NCBI GenBank assembly: GCA_945869475.1
Contig: CAMBOV010000002.1
Location: forward strand, 1-64,000
Direction: 5' to 3'
DNA length: 64,000 bases
DNA from: Singulisphaera sp. GP187
GTDB lineage: Bacteria; Planctomycetota; Phycisphaerae; Phycisphaerales; SM1A02
The position numbers and the translations under genes were made by a program. Below, piece after piece: positions 41,393 to 50,440 of this stretch; position 1 is the first letter of the stretch, and each line of letters opens with the position of its first letter. A model generated the notes under the pieces. The model searched no databases, was not told the origin of the DNA, and saw only the letters and a program-made list of their open reading frames with translations.

Positions 41393-42014
41393 GTCGAAGC
41401 GCGCGCGATCTTCAAATCGACTGAATCCAATCGCGCTTCTTGCGACCTTGGCGATGGTCGCGGCGAGCGTTGTCGTGGGAGTCTTCGGGCCGCGCCTCTC
41501 TGAGCGCGCGCAGGGTCCGCTTGTGCCGCTGGGCGACCTCGTCGCGCAGGCGCGCGATGTTCAAGCACGTCTTCAATTTGAAACCCTGCATCGGCCGACG
41601 ACCAGCGCGAACCCGACACGCGAAGTCCTCGCAGAACTCTGCGAACGCGCACTTCTTGGGGCTTGGCGTCCACCTGATCTTGCCGCGGATGGATTCGTCT
41701 TGGTCTGCGCACAAGCGACCGAACTTGAGCAGAGCCATGCTGCAGTCGCGCTCTTGTATGAGCGCGCTGGAGAGACTCCCGATCGATTTCTCGCTTTGTT
41801 CGCGACGGCAGACCACACGCAGTTTGCGAGCTTTGACGAGTTTGGTCGCATCGAACCCTTCGCGGTCGGGCGCACAATCGTTGAATCCGACGACGCGACC
41901 AATCCACTCTCGAGCGCATCGATCGCGTGGAGCGACGGCACGCTGCTCCTTCTCGCCCGCGTCGACACGACGGAGTCGCTCGATTCGCTGCGCACAGCGT
42001 TGGGTGCTCCGTAG
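41391..42014 (+). CDS. Membrane-anchored protein of unknown function
   Basis: The 207-aa protein has a basic N-terminus and one hydrophobic segment (about 13-33). A periplasmic-like domain follows with AQARDVQARLQFETLHRP, an LCERALLGAWRPPDL stretch and a beta-rich C-terminus. I do not recognise the family. metG starts 21 bases after its stop and may be co-transcribed. The start codon overlaps that of the divergent 572-aa gene within the palindrome CATG (41390-41393). Confidence 0.6.
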   Translation: MSKRARSSNRLNPIALLATLAMVAASVVVGVFGPRLSERAQGPLVPLGDLVAQARDVQARLQFETLHRPTTSANPTREVLAELCERALLGAWRPPDLAADGFVLVCAQATELEQSHAAVALLYERAGETPDRFLALFATADHTQFASFDEFGRIEPFAVGRTIVESDDATNPLSSASIAWSDGTLLLLARVDTTESLDSLRTALGAP

Positions 42015-42035
42015 CCCTCTAGTATTGCGCGACCA

Positions 42036-43598
42036 ATGACCACGACTGCATTCATCACGACGCCGATCTATTACGTCAACGATCGTCCGCACATCGGTCA
42101 CGCCTACACGACGACGATTTGTGATGTGTGGGCGCGCGGCTCGCGACTCATGGGACGCGACGTCTTCTTTCTTACCGGCACTGATGAACATGGATCGAAA
42201 GTCGAGAAGAGTGCCGCCGCGCGTGGAGTCACTCCACAGCAACTCGCCGATGAAAATGCCGCTGAGTTTCAGAGAGTGCTCTCAACATTCGCGCTGACGA
42301 ACTCTGACTTCATCCGAACGACGCAACCCCGCCATGAGCAACAGGTGCAGGCGATGCTCACTCGCCTCGTCGACTCGGGCAGCGTGTATCTCGGAACATT
42401 CGAGGGGTGGTACGACGAAGGACAAGAGGAGTACCACACCGAAACCCGCGCGCGCGAGCTCGAATACAAGAGTCCCATCAGCGGCAAGCCGCTCATCCGT
42501 GCAACCGAGCAGAACTACTACTTCAAGCTGAGTGCCTTCGCCGAGCGCCTCACGAAACACTTCGCCGATCATCCGACTTTCGTTCGTCCCAACGAACGCG
42601 CCAACGAAGTGCTTGGACGATTGCGCGATGGACTGCAAGATGTGCCGATCACACGGACGAATTTCACCTGGGGCATCGCGATGCCAGGCGCGCCTGGTCA
42701 CGTCGTCTATGTATGGATCGATGCACTGCTGAACTACATCACGGCACTTGGGCTCGGCACAGCAACTGGCAGCGACGGTGATCGTGCGCGCTATTGGCCT
42801 GCCGACTACCACGTCGTTGGCAAAGAGATTCTCTGGTTTCACGCAGTGATCTGGCCAGCGCTGCTCATGGCGCTCGAGCTGCCTCTGCCAAAGTGCGTCT
42901 ATGCGCATTCATTCTGGATCGCCAACGGACAGAAGATGAGCAAGTCGCTCGGCAACTTTGTCGACCTTCCGACGATCGAGGGATTCACTCAGCAGTATGG
43001 ACTCGACGCATGGCGCTGGTACATGGCGACACAGGGTCCAATTGCTGCGGCTGATTCTGACTTCAACGCCAAACACTTTCACGAGATCTATACCTACGAC
43101 CTCGTGAATACCGTTGGCAATTGTCCAAGCCGAATCGGCGCGATGATCGCGAAATACTTCGAAGGCAAGCTGCCACCCGACAGCGATGAGGCGTCGCATG
43201 GTGGATGGCCGGCGATCTGCGAGGCGAGTGTTCGCGAGTGGGAGCAGTGCATCGCGTCATTCGACTTGCACGGCGCCGCGCGCACTGGCATGGATCTGCT
43301 GCGCAAGCTCGACGCATTTATCAACGACACTGAACCATTCAAACTCGCGAAAGATTCTGCGAACACTGCGCGCCTTGGATCGATTCTGAATCAGTGCGCG
43401 CAAACTGTGCGCGTGGCAGGAGTGCTTCTCGAACCATTCATGCCACAAAAGATGGAAGAACTCGCACGCGCGTTTGGTGGCGTTGCAGCGACCGCAGCGC
43501 AATGGACGACGCGTGCGAAGTATGGATCGATCGCGGTGGGACACCCTATCGACAAGCTCGCGCTTTATCCGCGCGTCGAACGCGCAGTGGTCGTCTAG
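42036..43598 (+). CDS. metG: Methionine--tRNA ligase
   Basis: This class I synthetase charges tRNA-Met. The 520-aa protein has PHIGHAYT (HIGH at 19-22), GTDEHGSKV and the KMSKS loop NGQKMSKSLGNF, plus the helical anticodon-binding domain. The connective peptide (YDEGQEEYHTETRARELEY) lacks zinc-binding Cys pairs, so this is a zinc-free MetRS. There is no C-terminal tRNA-binding (OB-fold) extension. It follows a small membrane-protein gene by 21 bases. Confidence 0.96.
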   Translation: MTTTAFITTPIYYVNDRPHIGHAYTTTICDVWARGSRLMGRDVFFLTGTDEHGSKVEKSAAARGVTPQQLADENAAEFQRVLSTFALTNSDFIRTTQPRHEQQVQAMLTRLVDSGSVYLGTFEGWYDEGQEEYHTETRARELEYKSPISGKPLIRATEQNYYFKLSAFAERLTKHFADHPTFVRPNERANEVLGRLRDGLQDVPITRTNFTWGIAMPGAPGHVVYVWIDALLNYITALGLGTATGSDGDRARYWPADYHVVGKEILWFHAVIWPALLMALELPLPKCVYAHSFWIANGQKMSKSLGNFVDLPTIEGFTQQYGLDAWRWYMATQGPIAAADSDFNAKHFHEIYTYDLVNTVGNCPSRIGAMIAKYFEGKLPPDSDEASHGGWPAICEASVREWEQCIASFDLHGAARTGMDLLRKLDAFINDTEPFKLAKDSANTARLGSILNQCAQTVRVAGVLLEPFMPQKMEELARAFGGVAATAAQWTTRAKYGSIAVGHPIDKLALYPRVERAVVV

Positions 43599-43617
43599 GA
43601 ACATCAACTCGCTCGCG

Positions 43618-44289
43618 TCAACCGCGACGGCGTCGCGCAGTGCCCGTGAGGCCCGCAAGCGCGATGAGCGCGAACGCTCCGGGTACTGGCACGTGGCGCA
43701 TGTCGAGGCTGACCGCGTCGAGTGACATATTGCTTGTCGTGCTCGCAAAGTCGAGAACGAATCGGGTCGGAGTGAACGCGCTCGGCGTGATCGCCCATTG
43801 CATCGCCCACGTTTGGATCTGCCCCTGACCGCCTGGAGCTGGGGTATCCGACTGCAAGGTGCTCGAGCCGGGCGCGAGCACAGTGCTGTTGCCGCTGTTG
43901 TCGAAGATCGAGAAACGAATCGAGTTCAGGTTCACGGTCGTTCCGATGGTCGAAAGATTGAGGATGACCGTGCTCACATCCGCAGTCAAACCGCCATAGA
44001 TCGAGATTGAGAGTGGACCGCCCGCGCCGTAGAGATTGCCCGTGCCGGTGATGAAAGCTCCACCACCAAAGTTGAAGAGTGCGGCAGCTGATTCAGTGCC
44101 TGCGTAGTTGGGAAGATTTGGACCGCCAAACGCGCTCGTGAATGACTCCCACGCATAGAAGTCTGCGCTGGTCGCTCCACGCCAGGTCGGCACGACCGGA
44201 TTCACGAAGTCTGCTGTCGCGACTGTGGTGATAAGTGATGAACAACCAACAACAACGCCAGCGGCGCAGATCCAACTCAATTGTGTCAT
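43618..44289 (-). CDS. Secreted protein with PEP-CTERM-like sorting tail
   Basis: The 223-aa protein has a signal peptide (about 1-26). A beta-sandwich body follows, with VNLNSIRFSIFDNSGN and RFVLDFASTTSNMSLDAVSLDM, as in many choice-of-anchor domains. The tail is VPVPG, then a hydrophobic stretch FALIALAGLTG, then RRRR. This is the PEP-CTERM/VPxPG arrangement recognised by exosortase-type systems in exopolysaccharide producers. No exosortase is in the window. It is convergent with metG (19 bases apart). Confidence 0.8.
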   Translation of the reverse strand: MTQLSWICAAGVVVGCSSLITTVATADFVNPVVPTWRGATSADFYAWESFTSAFGGPNLPNYAGTESAAALFNFGGGAFITGTGNLYGAGGPLSISIYGGLTADVSTVILNLSTIGTTVNLNSIRFSIFDNSGNSTVLAPGSSTLQSDTPAPGGQGQIQTWAMQWAITPSAFTPTRFVLDFASTTSNMSLDAVSLDMRHVPVPGAFALIALAGLTGTARRRRG

Positions 44290-44405
44290 GACACGTCCTT
44301 TTCTCTCAACCTTTTTCGAACAACATACGACTCACCACAGACAATAGGAGTGGAAGGTCAAAAGTCAAAGACACCGCGCACGAATCTCAAAATACCTCGC
44401 GAGCC

Positions 44406-45935
44406 TCAGTACGCCTTCGCCCAGACAACGCGACGCGCGCTCGGCCGTCCTGTGATGACGCACTCTCCAGATTTGTGCGAATCACCAATGGGAATGCAAC
44501 GAATCGTGACTCCGAGGCGATCTTTCACTTCTGCTTCCACTTTTGCATCTCCGCAGAAGTGTGCAAGCGCAAAGCCTCCGTGGATCGGCGTTGGAATGTT
44601 CTCTCCAACACTCGGCGCCGTGAAATACTCGTTGAATTCCTCGAGCGTATCGATCGTTTTCGTGTGCTCGACTTGAAAGGCTTGCGCCTTCGCGAAGATT
44701 CCATCCTGAATCTCTTGAAGAAGCGCAGCGATCCCATCAACGAAGTCGCTTCGCTTGACCGCTGACTTCTCTTTGTGTGGTCGATCGCGCCGCGCCATGA
44801 AAACGCTCTCTGCAGCAATATCGCGTGGACCAACTTCAACGCGAACAGGCACGCCCTTTTTGATCCAGCTCCATGCCTTGTCGCCACCGCGCATGTCGCG
44901 CAGGTCAAGTTCGACTTGCACAGGTCGGCCATCGAATGATTGCTTGCGAAGATCTTCTGCGAGCGCGCGCGTCCACGCATGCACCACTGCGACATCTTCT
45001 GGTTTGTGCGCAACAGGAATGATGACGACATGTGCGGGCGCCAACTTTGGTGGAAGAATCAATCCATCATCATCGGAGTGCGCCATGATCATCGCACCGA
45101 CGAGCCGTGTGCTCACTCCCCAGGAGGTCGTCCATGCAAACTGCTGCACACCTTGTGCGTCGAGAAACTGAATCTCACTCGCCTTCGCGAAGTTCTGTCC
45201 CAAGAAATGGCTCGTGCCCGCTTGCAGCGCGCGGCGATCCTGCATCATCGCTTCGATGCAATAGGTGTCGACCGCCCCTGGAAATCGTTCACCATCAGTC
45301 TTGCTTCCTTGCAAGACGGGCATGGCCATCCAACCCTCTGCGAATGCCGCGTAGACCTTGAGCATCTTCATCGTCTCCTCAACGGCCTCTTCGCGGGTTG
45401 CATGCGCGGTGTGTCCCTCTTGCCACAAGAATTCAGTCGTTCGAAGAAAGAGTCGCGTGCGCATCTCCCAGCGCACAACATTTGCCCACTGATTGATGAG
45501 GATGGGAAGATCGCGATAACTCTGCACCCACTTCGCATAGGTCGCACCGATGATCGTCTCGGATGTCGGACGCACCACGAGTGGCTCCTCGAGCTCGCCC
45601 GCTGGAATGAGTTTGCCGTCAGGACCGACCTCAAGTCGGTGATGAGTGACGACCGCGCACTCTTTGGCGAAGCCATCGACGTGTGCGGCTTCCTTCTCGA
45701 GAAACGACACAGGGATGAACAGCGGAAAGTATGCGTTCTTGTGCCCCGTCTCTTTGAACATGCCATCGAGCACGCGCTGCATGTTCTCCCAGATCGCGTA
45801 CCCCCATGGCTTGATCACCATGCATCCGCGCACGGCAGAATTCTCGGCGAGATCGGCCGATTTCACGACCTGCTGATACCACTCAGAATAGTTTTCAGAA
45901 CGCGTTGGAGTGATCGCCGTCGTTGGATTCGCCAT
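44406..45935 (-). CDS. proS: Proline--tRNA ligase (archaeal/eukaryotic-like short type)
   Basis: This class II synthetase charges tRNA-Pro. The 509-aa protein has motif 2 (RWEMRTRLFLRTTEFLWQEGH), motif 3 (GVSTRLVGAMIMAHSDDDG), an anticodon-binding domain starting at PAHVVIIPV, and the C-terminal zinc-type domain ending in Tyr (VWAKAY). It lacks the editing insertion of typical bacterial ProRS and so belongs to the short archaeal/eukaryotic-like group found in some bacteria. It is monocistronic; 116 bases separate it from the PEP-CTERM-like gene's start. Confidence 0.95.
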   Translation of the reverse strand: MANPTTAITPTRSENYSEWYQQVVKSADLAENSAVRGCMVIKPWGYAIWENMQRVLDGMFKETGHKNAYFPLFIPVSFLEKEAAHVDGFAKECAVVTHHRLEVGPDGKLIPAGELEEPLVVRPTSETIIGATYAKWVQSYRDLPILINQWANVVRWEMRTRLFLRTTEFLWQEGHTAHATREEAVEETMKMLKVYAAFAEGWMAMPVLQGSKTDGERFPGAVDTYCIEAMMQDRRALQAGTSHFLGQNFAKASEIQFLDAQGVQQFAWTTSWGVSTRLVGAMIMAHSDDDGLILPPKLAPAHVVIIPVAHKPEDVAVVHAWTRALAEDLRKQSFDGRPVQVELDLRDMRGGDKAWSWIKKGVPVRVEVGPRDIAAESVFMARRDRPHKEKSAVKRSDFVDGIAALLQEIQDGIFAKAQAFQVEHTKTIDTLEEFNEYFTAPSVGENIPTPIHGGFALAHFCGDAKVEAEVKDRLGVTIRCIPIGDSHKSGECVITGRPSARRVVWAKAY

Positions 45936-45975
45936 TGTTCAAGATTAGCGAAATTCGCCGCTGCGTCACCGAGCG

Positions 45976-46992
45976 TCACGCGCGCGAGATGCGCTGCGTC
46001 ATCGCTCGAGCCGTCTGCAGCTTCGTCGCAACGAGCGCCCGCCGAGAAGTATCGCGCGCCACCCGAACGGCGCGAGAGCGCAATTTCACAGCGCGATTTG
46101 CAACGGCACGACCCTCAGGGCTCGATCGATCGATCATTTCTGCGAGCATTCCAAGATCACGCGCGCGTCCGAGTTGCGCAGCTGCGACGCGAAGTCGCTT
46201 GCGTGCGACCAACTGGCTCGGCGTTGCGCAGAGTGCGAGTGCTTCGAGTTGATCGCCAAGTCGCTGATACTGCTTTCGCGTTTCATGCATCCACGACTCG
46301 GTGCGACCGAGCCACTGTTGACGCGCAGCGATGCGAGCGCGTCCCCACGTTGTTGCAAGTTGCGCTGTGATCTCATGCCAATCGATTGGTGCGCCCGAGG
46401 GCAAGCGCATCGATCGCTCTGCAACTGAGAGATCAGCGAGCACATCTCGCACAGGTTGCGACTGCGGCGCAACCTGCAGCGCGGCAATCTGATGCGCCGA
46501 CGTCGAAGTCAACGGGTGACTTCGCAGCGCACAGAGTTCTTCGAGCAGCAATGCAAGCGCATCGCGCTGCCTCGTCTCGGCAAGTCGCTCCTTCGCTCGG
46601 CGGATCGCTGTTCGCGCTGCGCCCTGACCACGAGGAAACCCTGCGCGCAAGAGGTCGCGAAGAGCATGCAAGCGCTTGAGTCCTCGCCGAGCACGGTGAA
46701 TGCCCGCGAGTCGATCTGCGATAGAAAGATTCTCGTCAGTCGCGCTCGCGATGCCTGCGCGCACCAGCGCAAACTCATCGCGAAGAACCACACGTGCTGC
46801 GACGCGCGCGCTCACCTTTGGATCAAGTCGCGACGCAGAGTGGTCAGTCGGCGCTGCAGTGGCGTGAGCCTTGGTATGTTCTCGCTCGCGCGAAGCCACA
46901 GCGCTCGCATCCGCCTTCACGCGTTGTCGCTCAATTGCCTCGAGTACCTCACGCGGAGCGAGTGTGACCCGAGCGATCGTGGTGCTCTTCAT
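45976..46992 (-). CDS. CHAD domain protein
   Basis: The 338-aa protein has one CHAD domain (about 60-330) made of conserved helices with basic His/Arg faces: IHRARRGLKRLHALRDLLR and HETRKQYQRLGDQLEALAL are the two signature helices. CHAD domains bind polyphosphate; no CYTH (triphosphate tunnel) domain is attached. It follows the lipoprotein gene after nusG by 13 bases on the same strand, the place where ribosomal-protein genes would usually be. Confidence 0.85.
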   Translation of the reverse strand: MKSTTIARVTLAPREVLEAIERQRVKADASAVASREREHTKAHATAAPTDHSASRLDPKVSARVAARVVLRDEFALVRAGIASATDENLSIADRLAGIHRARRGLKRLHALRDLLRAGFPRGQGAARTAIRRAKERLAETRQRDALALLLEELCALRSHPLTSTSAHQIAALQVAPQSQPVRDVLADLSVAERSMRLPSGAPIDWHEITAQLATTWGRARIAARQQWLGRTESWMHETRKQYQRLGDQLEALALCATPSQLVARKRLRVAAAQLGRARDLGMLAEMIDRSSPEGRAVANRAVKLRSRAVRVARDTSRRALVATKLQTARAMTQRISRA

Positions 46993-47005
46993 TGCGAGCC
47001 CTCCG

Positions 47006-47533
47006 CTAGTGTTTTAGTTTCGACTCGTCGAGCACGATCTGTGGAGTCGTGCACGCAGGCGCATCGGTTGGCACAAGCCAGAGTTGCAGAATCGTTGGAT
47101 AAAAAGTCTGTCCAGTCGATCCTGTGAAGTGCACAGTCGCAAGTTGCATGATTCCCTGTGTTGGATACACCACATCAACTTCAGCTTTGCCGCCACTGAG
47201 CCGCACCTGGCGCACAGTCCACGCGGCGGTATCGCTCGCCGTCATTGGGCGACCGGTGCCGATGCGCTTGCCGACGAGTCGCCAGACTTGCACCGGAGTC
47301 GTCGGCGGAAGATTGAAGATGATCTCGGTCGAAGGCGCGATGTTCTGATGGGCAAACTTCAGCGCATCCCCCATCAAGTCTGGCATCGGCTGCAGACTTG
47401 GGTCTGCCTTGGGCGCTCCTGGATACTCGGGATAGGTCATCGTGCTCGCGCAGCCAGGCACAGCGAGCAACATCGCGAGCGCGATTCCGAAAGTGGCGAG
47501 GCCCGATGCGAAGATCAACGTGTGTTTGCGCAT
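47006..47533 (-). CDS. Putative lipoprotein downstream of nusG
   Basis: The protein has 175 aa from the ATG at 47533, whose A is shared with the nusG stop (TAATG). The signal sequence ends in the lipobox-like AVPGC (Cys at about 28). The mature domain has APSTEIIFNLPPTTPVQVWRLVG and VDVVYPTQGIMQLATVHF; no family is recognised. Translational coupling to nusG is unusual for a lipoprotein and marks a break in the conserved nusG-rplK order. Confidence 0.68.
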   Translation of the reverse strand: MRKHTLIFASGLATFGIALAMLLAVPGCASTMTYPEYPGAPKADPSLQPMPDLMGDALKFAHQNIAPSTEIIFNLPPTTPVQVWRLVGKRIGTGRPMTASDTAAWTVRQVRLSGGKAEVDVVYPTQGIMQLATVHFTGSTGQTFYPTILQLWLVPTDAPACTTPQIVLDESKLKH

Positions 47534-48357
47534 TACTTCTCTGCGCGCTGCACGAACCAATATTCCATATCGATTGGCGCCTGCCGACCGAAGATGGTGA
47601 CGAGCACCCGGACCTGGCCCTTGTCCGGGAATACTTCGTCGATTGTTCCTTCGTAGCCCTGGAAGGCTCCCTCTTTGATGGTGACGTTGTCGCCCTTGTG
47701 CAGATCCATCTTGAGTTGAGGAGCTTCTTGCGCAGGCTTCGAGTCGAACAACATCTTTTCGACTTCAGCGACTTGCATCGGCGTTGGACGCCCAGCGGTT
47801 CCAACGAAATCGCCGACGCCGAGAGTTTCTTTGATCAAGAAGAAGATGTCTTGCGGAATGCGGCCTTCTGCCTCGAGGCGCATTTCAACGAAAACGTACC
47901 CGGGATAGAGCTTGGTCTCAGTGACCGTCTGCTTGCCCTGCTTGCCGAGCACTTTGACCTTCTCGGTCGGCACCATGATGCGACCGATGTGTGATTCCAT
48001 TCCTTCGATTTGCGCCTTGCGCAAGAGTGTGCTGCGCACGGAATCTTCTTTGTTGCTCGCAACTCGAAGCACGAACCAATCCATGCCCTCGCGAAACATC
48101 GGCAGTTCGCCATCAGCGAGAACGGCCGTCGAGACGACATGTGCGGTGATGATGCGTGTTGTCTCAACTCCGAGGCTTCGAATCGATTGAGCGGATGGCG
48201 CAGCCGTTGGTCGCACAGCACGCAGATTGCGCGGACCCGCTGGCTCGGCGACGACAGCCTCAGCCTTCGCTTTGGTCTTACGCTTTGCCTTTGGCTTCTC
48301 CGCAGAAGGCGATGCCGCTTCGGATGGAGTGATTTCGTTTTCTTCAGAATGATTCAT
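47533..48357 (-). CDS. nusG: Transcription termination/antitermination protein NusG, N-terminally extended
   Basis: The protein has 274 aa from the ATG at 48357, about 90 longer than E. coli NusG. Residues 1-90 are a low-complexity Ala/Lys/Glu-rich extension (KPKAKRKTKAKAEAVV). The NGN domain follows from about 93 (MDWFVLRVASNKEDSV, YPGYVFVEMRLEAEG) and then a C-terminal KOW domain (KGDNVTIKEGAFQGYEGTIDEV). It starts one base after secE, the classical neighbour. It links RNA polymerase with Rho or ribosomes. Confidence 0.93.
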   Translation of the reverse strand: MNHSEENEITPSEAASPSAEKPKAKRKTKAKAEAVVAEPAGPRNLRAVRPTAAPSAQSIRSLGVETTRIITAHVVSTAVLADGELPMFREGMDWFVLRVASNKEDSVRSTLLRKAQIEGMESHIGRIMVPTEKVKVLGKQGKQTVTETKLYPGYVFVEMRLEAEGRIPQDIFFLIKETLGVGDFVGTAGRPTPMQVAEVEKMLFDSKPAQEAPQLKMDLHKGDNVTIKEGAFQGYEGTIDEVFPDKGQVRVLVTIFGRQAPIDMEYWFVQRAEK

Positions 48358-48358
48358 A

Positions 48359-48757
48359 TCAGCTACCAGGCTCCAGAACGCGCAGTTGAACGAAGAGCAA
48401 GAAGAACGCTTGATCAAACACGAAACAGAAGATCGCGATGACCGCGCTGGTGAAGATGACGATGATCGTCGATCCTGTCACCTCACGTCGCGTTGGCCAA
48501 CTGACCTTTTTCATCTCAGATTCGGTGGCGCACAAGAAATCGACTGTCGTCACGCTCTTGGCAGTGAACATGTAGATGAATGGACAGCACACCGCGACGA
48601 AGAGTCCGCCGATCGCCCACGAGAGATAAATCGGGTTGATCCCCCAATTGACCGTCTCGAAGATGTCGTGCAACCACCATCCACCGAGCATGGCGATCAC
48701 GCCGCCCGCTGTCGCGGACAACACTCGCGTCCAATAGCCCTGTCCAAGTTTGTACAT
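48359..48757 (-). CDS. secE: Protein translocase subunit SecE (three-TM form)
   Basis: The 132-aa membrane protein has two N-terminal hydrophobic segments (about 13-31 and 44-64). The essential SecE core follows: the amphipathic helix ATESEMKKVSWPTRREV and the third membrane segment (about 98-122). The extra two segments resemble the E. coli arrangement rather than the minimal one-TM SecE. It lies between tRNA-Trp and nusG, the usual bacterial order. Confidence 0.93.
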   Translation of the reverse strand: MYKLGQGYWTRVLSATAGGVIAMLGGWWLHDIFETVNWGINPIYLSWAIGGLFVAVCCPFIYMFTAKSVTTVDFLCATESEMKKVSWPTRREVTGSTIIVIFTSAVIAIFCFVFDQAFFLLFVQLRVLEPGS

Positions 48758-48803
48758 GTATGTTCCGTTCTAACCAGCCCAAAAACAACTCGCCAAGAAA
48801 CAA

Positions 48804-48876
48804 CACGCCGAGAGGGGATCGAACCCACGACCTGCGGATTTGGAATCCGCTGCTCTACCAGCTGAGCTATCGGCGT
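48804..48876 (-). tRNA. tRNA-Trp (CCA)
   Basis: A 73-base cloverleaf on the minus strand: acceptor stem ACGCCGA pairs with TCGGCGT, discriminator G. The D-arm contains AGCTCAGCTGGTAGAGC, the anticodon stem GCGGA/TCCGC encloses loop TTCCAAA with anticodon CCA, and the T-arm has GGTTCGATCCC. CCA at the 3' end is not encoded. It sits between rpmG and secE, as trpT does in many bacteria. Confidence 0.95.
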
Positions 48877-48898
48877 CTCGGCAGAAACAATCCAAAGG

Positions 48899-49078
48899 TT
48901 ATTTCCGCTTGATTTTGTGCAACGTGTGCCGACGAAGACGGGGACTGAACTTCTTGAAGCCAAGCTTCACCTTTTCAGCGATTCCGCCTTTGACGCGGAT
49001 CTCTGCTCGGTAGTTCAGGTCACCTGTTTCGGTGCACTGCAGCCAGACATATTCACGATCGAGGCTTTTCTTTGCCAT
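48899..49078 (-). CDS. rpmG: 50S ribosomal protein L33
   Basis: The 59-aa protein reads MAKKSLDREYVWLQCTE, then GDLNYRAEIRVKGG and a C-terminal RLRRHTLHKIKRK. It matches L33 in size and in the RRHTLHKE/IK ending. It has one Cys only, so it is the zinc-free form. ATG at 49078 lies three bases after the tuf stop and tRNA-Trp follows 22 bases later, consistent with the tuf-rpmG-trpT-secE-nusG order. Confidence 0.93.
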   Translation of the reverse strand: MAKKSLDREYVWLQCTETGDLNYRAEIRVKGGIAEKVKLGFKKFSPRLRRHTLHKIKRK

Positions 49079-49081
49079 GAT

Positions 49082-50290
49082 TTAGCTCAAAATCTTCGAG
49101 ACAACTCCCGAACCGACCGTCTTGCCACCCTCACGGACAGCGAAGCGGACTCCTTCTTCCATTGCGACGCCCTTGCCTTCAAGATCAACCTTGAGCTTGA
49201 CGTTGTCGCCAGGCATGCACATCTCGGCGCCGATGAGAGTCAGCTTGCCCGTGATGTCGGTCGTGCGGAAGTAGAACTGTGGCTTGTAGCCAGAGAAGAA
49301 TGACGTGTGGCGACCACCTTCGTCCTTCGTGAGCACGTACACCTGTGCTTCGAATTCAGTGTGTGGCTTGATCGAACCTGGCTTGCAGATGACCTGACCG
49401 CGCTCGATGTCGCTCTTCTCAACGCCGCGCAAGAGACAACCAACGTTATCGCCGGCCATGCCTGAGTCGAGAGTCTTCTGGAACATTTCAACGCCAGTGA
49501 CTGTGGTCTTGATTGGATCTGGACGAAGTCCAACAACTTCGACTTCTTCGCCAACCTTGATCATGCCGCGCTCGATACGACCTGTTGCGACTGTTCCACG
49601 ACCCTTGATCGAGAAAACGTCTTCAACAGACATAAGGAACGGCTTGTCAACTTCACGCATCGGCTCTGGGATGTATGAATCGATTGCGTCCATGAGGTCG
49701 CCGATGCACTTGCTCTTCTCAGGATCAGTTGGGTTCTGAAGCGCCGGGAACGCCGCGCCGCGAACGACCGGAATCTCCTTCGATGGGAAGTCGTACTTCT
49801 TCAAGAGATCGCGAACTTCTTCTTCGACGAGATCGATGAGTTCTGGATCATCGACGGTGTCGCACTTGTTCAAGAAGACGACGAGGTATGGCACACCGAC
49901 CTGGCGGGCCAAGAGCACGTGCTCGCGGGTTTGCGGCATAACGCCGTCGTACGCCGAGACCACGAGAATTGCGCCGTCCATCTGTGCTGCGCCAGTGATC
50001 ATGTTCTTCACATAGTCCGCATGGCCTGGGCAGTCGACGTGTGCGTAGTGGCGGTTTGCAGTGCCGTACTCAACGTGCGAAGTCGCAATGGTCACAATCT
50101 TTGTTGGATCGCGACGGCCTTCACTCTCGGAAGCCTTTGCAACTTGGTCGTAGCTCACTGGCTTGCTGAAGCCACGCGCAGCTTGAACCGCGGTGATCGC
50201 TGCAGTCAGCGTGGTCTTGCCGTGATCAATGTGTCCGATTGTTCCGACGTTCACGTGCGGCTTGTTGCGATTAAAATTTTCCTTGGCCAT
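49082..50290 (-). CDS. tuf: Elongation factor Tu with planctomycete-type switch I
   Basis: The 402-aa GTPase delivers aminoacyl-tRNA to the ribosome. G1 GHIDHGKT (19-26), G3 DCPGH (86-90), G4 NKCD and domains II-III are all conserved. Switch I differs from the usual ARGITI motif: residues 57-70 read [14 protein letters not shown], so the Thr of RGIT is kept but RG becomes KI and the loop is about five residues longer. The Rhodopirellula EF-Tu, as I recall it, has the same type (RDATKTVTIA). It lies between tRNA-Thr and rpmG, a classical order. Confidence 0.97.
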   Translation of the reverse strand: MAKENFNRNKPHVNVGTIGHIDHGKTTLTAAITAVQAARGFSKPVSYDQVAKASESEGRRDPTKIVTIATSHVEYGTANRHYAHVDCPGHADYVKNMITGAAQMDGAILVVSAYDGVMPQTREHVLLARQVGVPYLVVFLNKCDTVDDPELIDLVEEEVRDLLKKYDFPSKEIPVVRGAAFPALQNPTDPEKSKCIGDLMDAIDSYIPEPMREVDKPFLMSVEDVFSIKGRGTVATGRIERGMIKVGEEVEVVGLRPDPIKTTVTGVEMFQKTLDSGMAGDNVGCLLRGVEKSDIERGQVICKPGSIKPHTEFEAQVYVLTKDEGGRHTSFFSGYKPQFYFRTTDITGKLTLIGAEMCMPGDNVKLKVDLEGKGVAMEEGVRFAVREGGKTVGSGVVSKILS

Positions 50291-50356
50291 GTCGAATTAC
50301 TCCGTTGAGTCGTCAAATGTCTACTGAAGTAAGCACCCAACGCGAGTACTTACGGA

Positions 50357-50428
50357 AGCCACCGAAGGGGATTGAACCCTCGACCTCACCCTTACCAAGG
50401 GTGTGCTCTACCACTGAGCTACGGTGGC
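50357..50428 (-). tRNA. tRNA-Thr (GGT)
   Basis: A 72-base cloverleaf on the minus strand: acceptor GCCACCG pairs with CGGTGGC, discriminator T. D-arm GCTCAGTGGTAGAGC, anticodon stem CACCC/GGGTG with loop TTGGTAA and anticodon GGT, T-arm GGTTCAATCCC. No encoded CCA. It precedes tuf by 66 bases, as in thrT-tufB of other bacteria. Confidence 0.95.
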
Positions 50429-50440
50429 GTTCCCGAGATG

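Noticed and set aside
44940-46370. 476-codon plus-strand frame across proS and the CHAD gene
   Set aside because: It spans the antisense of two clear genes and their intergenic gap.
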